From: Halomonas sp.
GTDB taxonomy: Bacteria > Pseudomonadota > Gammaproteobacteria > Pseudomonadales > Halomonadaceae
Direction of reading: 5' to 3'
Assembly (NCBI RefSeq): GCF_007692655.1
Contig: NZ_REBQ01000078.1
Coordinates: forward strand, 1-32,396
Length of the DNA: 32,396 nt
Part shown: piece by piece, positions 16,836-24,655 of the stretch
How positions within the stretch are numbered: the first letter of the stretch is position 1
Layout: each line of letters opens with the position of its first letter
Made by a program: the position numbers and the translations under genes
The notes under the pieces: generated by a model
Seen by the model: only the letters and a program-made list of their open reading frames with translations
Databases searched by the model: none
What the model was told of the DNA's origin: nothing

Positions 16836-17750
16836 CTATATAACGGCGGTTTCAGCTCGCCATTGCGAAGGTACGTGATCGCGCAGAAATTCAAGCAGTG
16901 CATTAATGCGGCGAGATTGGTGACCATAAGCGTAGAGCAGGGTGACCGGCAGCGGAGCCGGCTCCCAGCCAGGCAGGCAGTTAATCAATTCACCTGGATG
17001 ATGATGCTCGCGCTTTTTAACCAGCCAATGGGGCAGCAAACCAATGCCCTGGCCACGGGCAATCGCATCGATATGCAACATGGTTAAGTCGACTCTTAAC
17101 CTTGAGTGCGGAGGGTTAAAGAGGTATTCGCCATGGTCAGGATGATTGAGCAGCAAGCCATTGGATGTAGTAGCTAGAAGGTCCACCCAGGCGTGTTTTT
17201 CAAGCTGTTCAGGGTGACTTGGCGCTCGGGCAGAGGCCAAGTAATCCGGGCTTGCATAAAGTCCGCGGGTTAACTTGCCCAGGCGCTCTTGGTGGAGACC
17301 ACACTCGTGAGTGGGCCCTAGCCAGACATGGACATTATTACTGTGCATTTTGGTCGGCGGTGACTCACGAGTATGCAGCGTCAATTCTATTTTGGGGTAA
17401 CGCTTTAAGAAGGCGTCAATAGCGCTCGCCATCCAGCTTCGGGCAAGTGCTCCATGCACTTCAAGGGTGACTTGTCCGCTAATTTCTTCTCGCAACTCCG
17501 ACAGCGCCTCCTGGCTGTGCGCCGCCATCGCTAATAGCTCAGTGCAGTAGGTATTAAACAGCAGGCCAGCTTCAGTAGGAATTAACCGGTTCGCCTGACG
17601 TCTCAAAAGCGGCTGGTTAAGCCTGTTTTCAAGCTGGCTGATACGACGGCTCAGGGTGGATTTGGCTAACCCCAGCTTTTGAGCGCTGCGGGTCAAGCTG
17701 CCAGTCGTCATTACATCGGCAAAGGCGGTTAGTTCGTCAAAGTCGTACAT
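16836..17750 (-). CDS. LysR-family transcriptional regulator
   Basis: A 304-residue regulator: N-terminal winged helix-turn-helix (about 4-62, with FADVMTTGSLTRSAQKLGLAKSTLSRR and LENRLNQPLLRR) and a C-terminal LysR substrate-binding domain. The frame opens 20 residues earlier at 17810, but the ATG at 17750 gives the standard LysR N-terminus and length. The ribosome site in front is weak. It is transcribed in the same direction as the AEC permease, 77 bp away, rather than divergently as is common for LysR pairs. Likely target: the AEC gene or its own promoter; the inducer is unknown. Confidence 0.92.
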   Translation of the reverse strand: MYDFDELTAFADVMTTGSLTRSAQKLGLAKSTLSRRISQLENRLNQPLLRRQANRLIPTEAGLLFNTYCTELLAMAAHSQEALSELREEISGQVTLEVHGALARSWMASAIDAFLKRYPKIELTLHTRESPPTKMHSNNVHVWLGPTHECGLHQERLGKLTRGLYASPDYLASARAPSHPEQLEKHAWVDLLATTSNGLLLNHPDHGEYLFNPPHSRLRVDLTMLHIDAIARGQGIGLLPHWLVKKREHHHPGELINCLPGWEPAPLPVTLLYAYGHQSRRINALLEFLRDHVPSQWRAETAVI

Positions 17751-17929
17751 CGTCAGGCCCACAGGGCAATAGGTGAAGGACAATTGTGCCACTATCCGGT
17801 GAGAATGCAAATAATAGGCATTTGTGTTTCACTTTTGTTTCGTCACATGTTTTTCCTGTACACGCCAATATTGTTAGATTGTCGTAGAGTTTGGCTAATC
17901 CTCAATGTTGAATTTGTAACTGCCTGCAT

Positions 17930-17957
17930 AAAAAAGCCCCGACACGTGGCCGGGGCT
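17930..17957 (-). terminator. Terminator of the TonB-receptor gene
   Basis: Hairpin AGCCCCG / CGGGGCT (17935-17941, 17951-17957, nine-base loop) followed on the minus strand by six T. It lies about 90 bp beyond the receptor stop codon. The gap between contains a short direct repeat (CAATCAAAACA twice, about 18004-18028) and nothing else I recognise. Confidence 0.8.
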
Positions 17958-18046
17958 GAAGGTGAGCATCGAAACAATCGATCCAAGCCATCGAACTCAA
18001 CAGTCAATCAAAACAATCAATCAAAACAGTAGCGAGTTGAAACCTA

Positions 18047-20233
18047 TTAGAACTCGTAAGTAGCTGATACCCAGAAGCTACGACCATCTAAAGCGACACC
18101 ATCGGTTGAGCGGCCAGTTTGGGTAAAGTTATAAGCGCGCAGGGTTTCACCGTTATGCTCAAAGGTATCAGAGCTGGTGAAGTCTTTGTCGAACAGGTTG
18201 TAGATGGTGCCTGTTAAGCGCACGTTATCAGACATTCGGTAGGAGCTGCGCAGGTTAAACAGCTCATAGCCATTTAGCTTGTTACCTAACTGCTCGTAGA
18301 GGGACAGGTCCTCACCTGAAGTGGGCAGGCCAGCAGAGAAGCGCTCCCTTGAAGAGTAGTACTCCCCTTCAAGGGTAGTGCTCCAGCGATCATTAATGGC
18401 CCACGTTAGATCCGCGGTTAGTTTATGATCAGGGGTGTTGGTTAACACCATTCCTTTATTGCCACCTGAGGTGATTTCAGAGTCAGTGAAGGTGTAGCCG
18501 CCGCTGACACGCCAAGCTGGGGCAATCTGATAGCTTGCGGTGAGTTCTACGCCACGGGTTTCAGCTTTATCTATATTGGTTAGCTGGCCAAAGGTTTCTT
18601 GCTGGGTAAAGTTGCCCACGCTTAAGCAGTTGGCAAGGCCTGCGTTAGGGGTATTGCCGTCGCTATCCACAAACTGGCAGTTGGGCAGGTCGGCAGCGCT
18701 GGCAATTCGGTCAGTAAAGCGATTGTAGAAGACCGTGGCGCCGGCTGAGAAATTGCCCTGGTTGTCATAGATGGCACCAATTTCATAGTTGGTGCTTTTT
18801 TCTGGTTCAAGGTCGGGTGAGCCAATAGTGACCGTGCGGCCTTGGGCTGTGAATCCGTTGACACCGTCATGCAAATCGTTAAGCGATGGCGTTTTATATC
18901 CACGGCTCACGCCCCCTTTTAACGTCCAGTTAGGAGTAGTGTTCCACACCAGATAGCCACGTGGGCTGAAGTGGCCGCCGAAGGCGTCATGATGCTCGTA
19001 GCGACCGCCAAAGGTAAAGGCCAAGTCGTCACGCAGTAACCATTCGTCCTCTGCAAATACCGCCCAGCTATTTTGCTCAAAGGCCTGGTTACCGGCTGCG
19101 CCATCTTCGAGTTTGGCATCGGTATATTGACCACCCAGGGTCACCATATGGTCTCCCAACGGCGCAACAAACTTACTATCCACCACGATATCCCGGTTCT
19201 CAAGCAGGCGTGCTTCACCGCCTTCTGCTACATAACCGAAATCAGGCGCGTTGCCAGCAGGTAAGGTTCGGCCTAAGGTTTCAGTGGTGTTATGGGTAAT
19301 GCTGCTTTCCCAAGTGCCCGGCGCATAGCGCCCTGTGTGGCCAATGGCAATCTGATCGCGATTAAAGCGCATTTCATCTTCATAACCAAAAACGCGAGCA
19401 GGCGTATCCAGGTTGCCAAGACGCCCATCACTGTTGTCGAAAGTTTGGCGCGAGCGCTCAGCATCCAACCAGAATTCATTGGTGTCGTCTGGCGTTACGT
19501 TTAAGCGCCCGCCGATAGAGTAAATGCGTGCTTCAGACGGGCGGGGGTCGCGGCCCGAGCCATTCTCAATCATGCGCTCTGAGCTATCGCGGTCAAATAA
19601 GCGGCCGCGTAACTGTAGGCCAACGGTATCTTCGACTAGCGGACCAGCAGTATAGAGGTTGATAGCGGAGCTATTTCCCGCATCGCGGTCTTCCTGGAAG
19701 GTATTTTCAACCGTCACAGAACCCGCCCAGTCCTCGCCCACACGGCGAGTGATAATGTTAATCACGCCACCCATCGCATCGGAGCCGTAGAGCGTTGACA
19801 TTGGCCCACGGATAACTTCAATACGCTCAATAGCGGAAAGCGGTGGCATAAAGCCGGTAGACGTTTCACCAAAGCCGTTAGGCGTAACGTCTCCCGAGGT
19901 GTTTTGACGACGTCCATCGATCAGTATCAGCGTATAGGCGCTGGGCATGCCGCGAATGGAAACATTTAACCCGCCCGTTTTACCTACCCCTGAACGCACG
20001 TCAACGCCAGGTACGTTGGCAATCGCTTCGGCGATATTGGAAAACTGCTTCAACTCCAGCTCTTCACGGGATATCACCGATATGCTGGCTGGTGCGTTAG
20101 TTAACGTTTGCTCATAGCCGGCTGCCGTTACCACCATATTGGTAAGTTGGTTAGTTTCCTGTGCATTCACCCCTGTTGAGGCGATAGCAAAGGTAATGGC
20201 ACTGGCGAGAGCGGTTCGAGTAAGGCGCGGCAT
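18047..20233 (-). CDS. TonB-dependent outer-membrane receptor (FepA/CirA-like)
   Basis: A 728-residue outer-membrane protein. It has a signal peptide to about residue 24, a TonB box around NMVVTA (32-37), a plug domain (about 45-160, with ISVISREELE, IANVPGVDVRSG, IRGMP, LILIDGRRQN, IERIEVIRGPMSTLYGSDAMGGVINIITRR) and a 22-strand barrel ending in the terminal aromatic SFWVSATYEF. The plug and overall length resemble catecholate-siderophore receptors, but colicin- or heme-type ligands cannot be excluded. AAGGGGA precedes the ATG. A Fur-box-like site lies about 40 bp upstream, and the divergent genes are an Fe-siderophore ABC importer, which supports iron-regulated siderophore uptake. Confidence 0.93.
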   Translation of the reverse strand: MPRLTRTALASAITFAIASTGVNAQETNQLTNMVVTAAGYEQTLTNAPASISVISREELELKQFSNIAEAIANVPGVDVRSGVGKTGGLNVSIRGMPSAYTLILIDGRRQNTSGDVTPNGFGETSTGFMPPLSAIERIEVIRGPMSTLYGSDAMGGVINIITRRVGEDWAGSVTVENTFQEDRDAGNSSAINLYTAGPLVEDTVGLQLRGRLFDRDSSERMIENGSGRDPRPSEARIYSIGGRLNVTPDDTNEFWLDAERSRQTFDNSDGRLGNLDTPARVFGYEDEMRFNRDQIAIGHTGRYAPGTWESSITHNTTETLGRTLPAGNAPDFGYVAEGGEARLLENRDIVVDSKFVAPLGDHMVTLGGQYTDAKLEDGAAGNQAFEQNSWAVFAEDEWLLRDDLAFTFGGRYEHHDAFGGHFSPRGYLVWNTTPNWTLKGGVSRGYKTPSLNDLHDGVNGFTAQGRTVTIGSPDLEPEKSTNYEIGAIYDNQGNFSAGATVFYNRFTDRIASAADLPNCQFVDSDGNTPNAGLANCLSVGNFTQQETFGQLTNIDKAETRGVELTASYQIAPAWRVSGGYTFTDSEITSGGNKGMVLTNTPDHKLTADLTWAINDRWSTTLEGEYYSSRERFSAGLPTSGEDLSLYEQLGNKLNGYELFNLRSSYRMSDNVRLTGTIYNLFDKDFTSSDTFEHNGETLRAYNFTQTGRSTDGVALDGRSFWVSATYEF

Positions 20234-20267
20234 AACGATCCCCTTGGTGACGATATTAATTATCTAA

Positions 20268-20282
20268 TGATATTGATTATCA
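20268..20282. promoter_or_regulatory. Fur-box-like operator for the TonB receptor
   Basis: TGATATTGATTATCA is a 7-1-7 dyad with one mismatch to the TGATAAT-N-ATTATCA form of the Fur box. It lies 35-49 bp upstream of the receptor ATG within an AT-rich stretch containing further GATAAT-like hexamers. Confidence 0.72.
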
Positions 20283-20402
20283 TGTGCGGTGAGGATTCTA
20301 TGGTGAAAAGTTCCAGAAAACGAGTTGGTGAGGAGGAACATTTCGTTGCTTTCTGTGCAACGCAAAGAAAATGAAAGGTGTAGGCAAAGCTGTTGCAAAA
20401 AG

Positions 20403-20431
20403 TTGAACGCAGCGTTCTATGGAAAAGTAAT
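20403..20431 (+). promoter_or_regulatory. Possible sigma-70 promoter of the Fe-siderophore operon
   Basis: A -35 box TTGAAC (20403-20408) is spaced 17 bases from AGTAAT (20426-20431). The -10 is imperfect, but spacing and position (about 60 bp before the ATG) are right, and a Fur-box-like site overlaps the expected start region. Confidence 0.42.
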
Positions 20432-20442
20432 GCGTATGGCTT

Positions 20443-20457
20443 TGAGAATCATTACTA
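20443..20457. promoter_or_regulatory. Weaker Fur-box-like site ahead of the binding-protein gene
   Basis: TGAGAATCATTACTA matches the 7-1-7 Fur dyad at 11 of 14 positions. It lies just downstream of the likely transcription start of the importer operon, a normal place for Fur repression. Confidence 0.45.
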
Positions 20458-20488
20458 TCCTGTCATCATTTTTATGGGGAATTGAGTC

Positions 20489-21415
20489 ATGCTGCAAACG
20501 GTTCTGCGCAAAAGCCTCGTGGGTATACTGCTGAGTGGACTTGCCATTGGCGTAGCGCAGGCGCGTACGCTGGAAACGGCCTTTGGCGACGTTGAGGTAA
20601 ACGGTACGCCAGAGCGCGTAGTGACTCTCTATGAAGGAGCCCTCGATACGGCAGTGGCAGTAGGCATTAACCCACTCGGGGCCGTTACCACCCGTGGCGG
20701 CGACAGTGTTGCCACCTACATTGAAGCCCACTTAGGCGATGATCGACCCGCGATTGTCGGTGTGGTCAGAGAGATCAACATTGAGGCCGTGCTGGCGCAG
20801 CAGCCGGATCTTATTTTGGCACCCGCACAGCTCTCCGATGAGCACTACCAACTGCTCTCCCGAATTGCCCCTACGGTTGTGCCGCCGACCCAGCCCCTCG
20901 CAGCGGATAACTGGAAAGATGAAGCGCGCCTTTACGGGGAAGCGCTTAATCGCCAAGAGGCCGTTGCAGCAGCGATTGCGGATGTAGAGCAGCGTGCAGC
21001 CGATTTAGCTCAAGCAGTAGAGGAAGCAGGCGTTGGTGGTAGTGCTTTTTTAGTACGCTGGATGCCCGGTGGGCCTATGGTCATGTCGGAAAACCTCTTT
21101 TCGGCAGGGTTGTTAGCCCAAGCCGGACTTGATGTTCAAGACGGGGGGCTGGTCGGTGAGCGCGGCGTGCATAGCGATGTGCTTAGCCTGGAAAACCTGT
21201 CCCAAGTGGACGGTGACTGGCTGTTCCTGGCCACACTCAACGAAGATGGTCAAGCAGCGTTAGAAGCCGCCAAACAGAGTAATGCGTTCACGCGACTCAA
21301 TGTCGTGCAGCAGGATCGGGTGGTGCCGGTAGACGGTCAGCTGTGGACAAGTGCTAACGGCCCGCTTGCTGCCCAGGCGATTCTCGACGATATAGAGGCT
21401 GCGCTGTTGCCGTGA
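20489..21415 (+). CDS. Periplasmic Fe-siderophore-binding protein (FecB/FepB type)
   Basis: A 308-residue class III substrate-binding protein. It has a signal peptide ending near AQA (residue 25) with no lipobox, then the typical start of the fold: FGDVEVNGTPERVVTLYEGALDTAVAVGINPLG, and later INIEAVLAQQPDLILAP. The long linker helix (about residues 150-180) between lobes is present. It should carry a ferric siderophore from the TonB receptor to the FecCD permeases. Its stop overlaps the GTG of the first permease by four bases. It is divergent from the receptor gene across 255 bp of shared regulatory DNA. Confidence 0.9.
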   Translation: MLQTVLRKSLVGILLSGLAIGVAQARTLETAFGDVEVNGTPERVVTLYEGALDTAVAVGINPLGAVTTRGGDSVATYIEAHLGDDRPAIVGVVREINIEAVLAQQPDLILAPAQLSDEHYQLLSRIAPTVVPPTQPLAADNWKDEARLYGEALNRQEAVAAAIADVEQRAADLAQAVEEAGVGGSAFLVRWMPGGPMVMSENLFSAGLLAQAGLDVQDGGLVGERGVHSDVLSLENLSQVDGDWLFLATLNEDGQAALEAAKQSNAFTRLNVVQQDRVVPVDGQLWTSANGPLAAQAILDDIEAALLP

Positions 21416-22437
21416 CGGTTCCACACACTCTAACAACGACTCTTCGGCGTACCCACCCACCTACGCTGATAGCACTTCTACTCACCGCCTTATTGGCGGT
21501 GAGTCTCGTTAGCTTATTGATTGGTGCAGGCAGCGTTGGCCCGGGCAGGGTGCTGGCGCTATTTTCCGGTGCCCAAGACAGCGAAGCGCAGTTTATCGTT
21601 TGGGAACTGCGCGCTCCACGTACCTTAATCGGCATTGTGGTGGGCATGGCGTTAGGCGTTGCGGGAGCATTATTACAGGCAGTTGCGCGCAATCCACTGG
21701 CTGAACCTGGGCTTTTAGGGGTTAGTGCTGGCGCCGCATTTGCGGTGGCTTTGGCCTTGGTGCTTGGTGCTAGTGCCGCTACCATGCGGATTTCAGTGGC
21801 GCAGTTAGGGGCACTGGTGGGGTGTGTTTGTGTATTGAGCGTGGCACGGTTTCGCGGTGTGGGTAATGACCCCATCAGGCTGGTGCTCGCGGGCGCTGCC
21901 TTTTCAGGCCTGCTGGCCTCGTTAACATCGCTAATACTGCTCTATGATCAGCGCGCCGCCGATGAAATTCGCTTCTGGGTAATTGGCAGTTTGGCGGGGC
22001 GACGCTTGGATGACCTGCTTGCGGTGCTGCCCAGTTTGCTGGTGGCAGCATTGGTGGTTGGGTTAATCGCTCGGCCTTTAGCAGCGCTGGCCTTGGGTGA
22101 GAGGGTGGCTTCCGGCCTGGGGCATCATCCCAATGTGATCCGCTGGCTGGTGGTCGGCTGCGTGGCGCTGTTAGTCGGTGCAGCCACTGCCATTGCCGGG
22201 CCGATTGCGTTTGTCGGATTGGTGGTGCCGTTTGTGGCAAGAGCGTTTGCCGGGCCCGATATTCGTCGTACGCTACTGTTTTGCCTACCCATAGGGCCGC
22301 TGATTGTGCTGGCGGCCGACATTATCTCACGTGTGGTGGTCGCTCCTTCAGAATTACCGCTGGGCGTGCTCACCGCACTGTGTGGTGCCCCTGTGTTAGT
22401 GGCTGTCGTGCGTGCGCGGCGCCTACCGATGTTATGA
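21412..22437 (+). CDS. FecCD-family Fe-siderophore permease, subunit 1
   Basis: A 341-residue inner-membrane permease with about ten helices. FecCD landmarks: ELRAPRTLIGIVVGMALGVAGALLQAVARNPLAEPGLLGVSAGA near the front, FWVIGSLAGR in the middle, and GPIAFVGLVVPFVARAFAGPD plus LPLGVLTALCGAPV near the end. It forms a heterodimer with the next gene's product. The start is GTG in a GTGA overlap with the binding-protein stop, indicating coupled translation. Confidence 0.93.
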   Translation: MTVPHTLTTTLRRTHPPTLIALLLTALLAVSLVSLLIGAGSVGPGRVLALFSGAQDSEAQFIVWELRAPRTLIGIVVGMALGVAGALLQAVARNPLAEPGLLGVSAGAAFAVALALVLGASAATMRISVAQLGALVGCVCVLSVARFRGVGNDPIRLVLAGAAFSGLLASLTSLILLYDQRAADEIRFWVIGSLAGRRLDDLLAVLPSLLVAALVVGLIARPLAALALGERVASGLGHHPNVIRWLVVGCVALLVGAATAIAGPIAFVGLVVPFVARAFAGPDIRRTLLFCLPIGPLIVLAADIISRVVVAPSELPLGVLTALCGAPVLVAVVRARRLPML

Positions 22438-23663
22438 GTGGGTTTATGAAAAACACCGGTAATAGCTCCTCTACGTGTCACTCCTCTGCGGTTAATTCCT
22501 CAGTGTTCGATGCTTCAGTGACTCACTCCTCAGCGATCAGGCCTGCCGCTAAGCCTTGTGGTCTCGATGACCGAGAGTATGTAGATAACAATGCCGTCGT
22601 AACCCCTCCTCAAGGGTGCTGGCGTTTTGCCTGGGGGCGTCCAACCTCCAAAGGCCAAAGCAGCGCTTATAGCCTGTTATTTGAGCAGCGCGCGGTGGTC
22701 GTCAATGTGGTGCTGATGGGAGCGCTGCTGCTTGCCAGTGTCATCTACTTAAGCCAGGGCAGTGTCAATATCGCGCTTGGCGCTGTGCTTCAGGCACTGT
22801 TTGGCAACGCGGATATGATGGCAAGCTTTGTTGTGCTGGAGCTGCGCCTACCTCGTTTAGCCGCCGCTTGCTTTACGGGAGCAGCCTTTGCATTGGCAGG
22901 AATATTAATGCAAACACTGGCTCGTAATCGGCTGGCGACGCCGGGCATTATTGGCATTGATAATGGTGCAACGGCCTTCGCGGTGGCCTCCATCGTGGGG
23001 TTGGGGGTTTCCATTGCACCGCCCGCCATGGCTTTAGCTGGTGCGACCACTGCCGCCGTGCTCACGTTTGGGCTGGCGGCGGGCAGCGGTACTCAGGGCT
23101 ATCGTTTTATCGTCGCGGGGATTGGCGTTGGCGCTGTCTTTGGTGCCATTACCCAACTGTTACTTGCGCGAGTGGCGATCGATACGGCCAATGCCGCCTA
23201 CCCGTGGACAGTTGGCTCGTTAAACGCTCGCCCCAGCGGCGCGTTACAGCTATTAACGGTGGGCTTAGCCCTTGGGTTGGCAACTGCGCTGGCTCTGGCC
23301 CGCTCGCTCACGCTGCTACGTTTTAAAGATGCGACTGCCAGCGGGTTGGGGGTTAACGTCAAACGACGGCGGCTGGAAGTGCTACTGCTCTCTGTGGCGC
23401 TTACCGGTTTAGCGGTCGCGGTAGCAGGTCCTGTGGGTATGGTGGGGTTAATTGGTCCAGAAATCGCCCGTTCGTTATCGAGTTCACGTAACGTACCCAT
23501 TTTGGCAGCGACGCTGGCAGGTGCCTTGGTAATGGTTCTGGCTGACCTGGCCGGTCGCACGCTGTTAGCACCCATCGAAATACCGGTGGGCATTGTCACG
23601 GCGGTGGTTGGCGGCCCCTGGCTACTTTGGATATTAATGCGCCCTCAAAGGAGCTTCACATGA
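22434..23663 (+). CDS. FecCD-family Fe-siderophore permease, subunit 2, with N-terminal extension
   Basis: A 409-residue permease. The core (from about residue 85) is a normal FecCD fold: ELRLPRLAAACFTGAAFALAGILMQTLARNRLATPGIIGI, PWTVGSLNARP, GPVGMVGLIGPEIARS and IEIPVGIVTAVVGGPWLLW. In front is an unusual extension of 75-85 residues rich in Ser, Asn and Ala (NSSST, NSSVFDASVTHSSA), not seen in typical members of 330-350 residues. The open frame reaches back to 22281 inside the previous gene, but the ATG at 22434 forms an ATGA overlap with the preceding stop and is the natural start. A later start that removes the extension has no evident ribosome site. Two FecCD genes imply a heterodimeric permease. 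Confidence 0.88.
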   Translation: MSGFMKNTGNSSSTCHSSAVNSSVFDASVTHSSAIRPAAKPCGLDDREYVDNNAVVTPPQGCWRFAWGRPTSKGQSSAYSLLFEQRAVVVNVVLMGALLLASVIYLSQGSVNIALGAVLQALFGNADMMASFVVLELRLPRLAAACFTGAAFALAGILMQTLARNRLATPGIIGIDNGATAFAVASIVGLGVSIAPPAMALAGATTAAVLTFGLAAGSGTQGYRFIVAGIGVGAVFGAITQLLLARVAIDTANAAYPWTVGSLNARPSGALQLLTVGLALGLATALALARSLTLLRFKDATASGLGVNVKRRRLEVLLLSVALTGLAVAVAGPVGMVGLIGPEIARSLSSSRNVPILAATLAGALVMVLADLAGRTLLAPIEIPVGIVTAVVGGPWLLWILMRPQRSFT

Positions 23664-24499
23664 GCCAAACCCCAACGTCATCAATGGCTTCTCAAGCACC
23701 TTCTCAACTGCCGACGCTTGCCACGCAGTCGTTAGGCATGAGTTATGGCGCACGCCAAGTGATTAATGATTTGGATATCGACCTGCCTAGTGGTCAGGTC
23801 ACAGCCATTGTGGGCCCCAATGGCTGCGGTAAATCAACCCTGCTAGCCGGACTTGCCCGCCTGCACAAACCTGACTGTGGGGCGGTGTTGTTGGATGGCG
23901 CCGATATTCAACGCCTGCCCACCCGCCAGTTGGCGACACAGCTGGCGCTGTTGCCTCAAGAGGCCGTGGCGCCGGAGGGGCTAACCGTCACAGAGCTGAT
24001 CCGCTTTGGCCGCCAACCCCACCAAGGGTGGTTGCGCCAGTGGTCGGCGGAAGACCAGCGGGTAGTGCAGCACGCACTGGCCGCGGCAGGGCTGGAGCAA
24101 CTCGCGGATAGGCCTATTGATGCGCTTTCCGGTGGCCAGCGGCAGCGTGCGTGGATTGCTATGACCATTGCCCAGCAAACCCCGCTGTTGTTGTTGGATG
24201 AACCCACTTCAGCGCTGGACCTTGGCCACCAGATCGAAGTCTTCGAGCTGGTTAAACATCTTGCCCATCATGGTCGAACCGTGGTGATGGTATTGCATGA
24301 TCTTGCCAGTGCCTGCCGCTATGCTGATCACCTGGTTGCCATGCGGGAGGGGCAAATTATCGCCGCAGGGCCACCTTCAACCGTAGTCACGCCTGATTTA
24401 GTGCGAACGCTTTATCAAGTAGAGTGCACGCTACTCATTGATCCTGCTACCGGCAGCCCGCTGCTTGCCAATGTTCGGCGTTCACCTACAACCGCTTAA
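23660..24499 (+). CDS. Fe-siderophore ABC transporter ATPase (FecE/FepC type)
   Basis: A 279-residue ATPase that powers the FecCD pair. Walker A GPNGCGKS is at about 52-59, the signature LSGGQRQR near 156-163, Walker B LLLLDEPTSALD near 176-187, and the switch histidine in MVLHD. The ATG overlaps the preceding stop (ATGA) and has AAAGGAG upstream; a TTG 33 bases earlier also opens the frame but is not needed. It closes the import cluster. I see no clear intrinsic terminator in the 156 bp to the next gene, so read-through into the exporter is possible. Confidence 0.94.
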   Translation: MSQTPTSSMASQAPSQLPTLATQSLGMSYGARQVINDLDIDLPSGQVTAIVGPNGCGKSTLLAGLARLHKPDCGAVLLDGADIQRLPTRQLATQLALLPQEAVAPEGLTVTELIRFGRQPHQGWLRQWSAEDQRVVQHALAAAGLEQLADRPIDALSGGQRQRAWIAMTIAQQTPLLLLDEPTSALDLGHQIEVFELVKHLAHHGRTVVMVLHDLASACRYADHLVAMREGQIIAAGPPSTVVTPDLVRTLYQVECTLLIDPATGSPLLANVRRSPTTA

Positions 24500-24655
24500 A
24501 TAATCAATCTATCGTGCAGCTAATGGGTTGGTTTAGAGGGTAAGCAAGGATGAGCGTCAGCCTGGCAGCAATGCCCTGCCGGTAGCGCCCGGCTGGCTTG
24601 AACGGGCCAATTTCATTAACCTGTGGCTTCTATAACAACTTATTAAGGAATACTT

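Noticed and set aside
22281..22433. 460-residue version of the second FecCD permease
   Set aside because: The first 51 residues are an out-of-frame reading of the preceding permease gene; an ATGA overlap at 22434 supplies the real start.
21354..23599. Long minus-strand open frames opposite the permease genes
   Set aside because: They are shadows of GC-rich coding sequence with Pro/Thr/Ala-rich translations, no ribosome sites and no recognisable domains.
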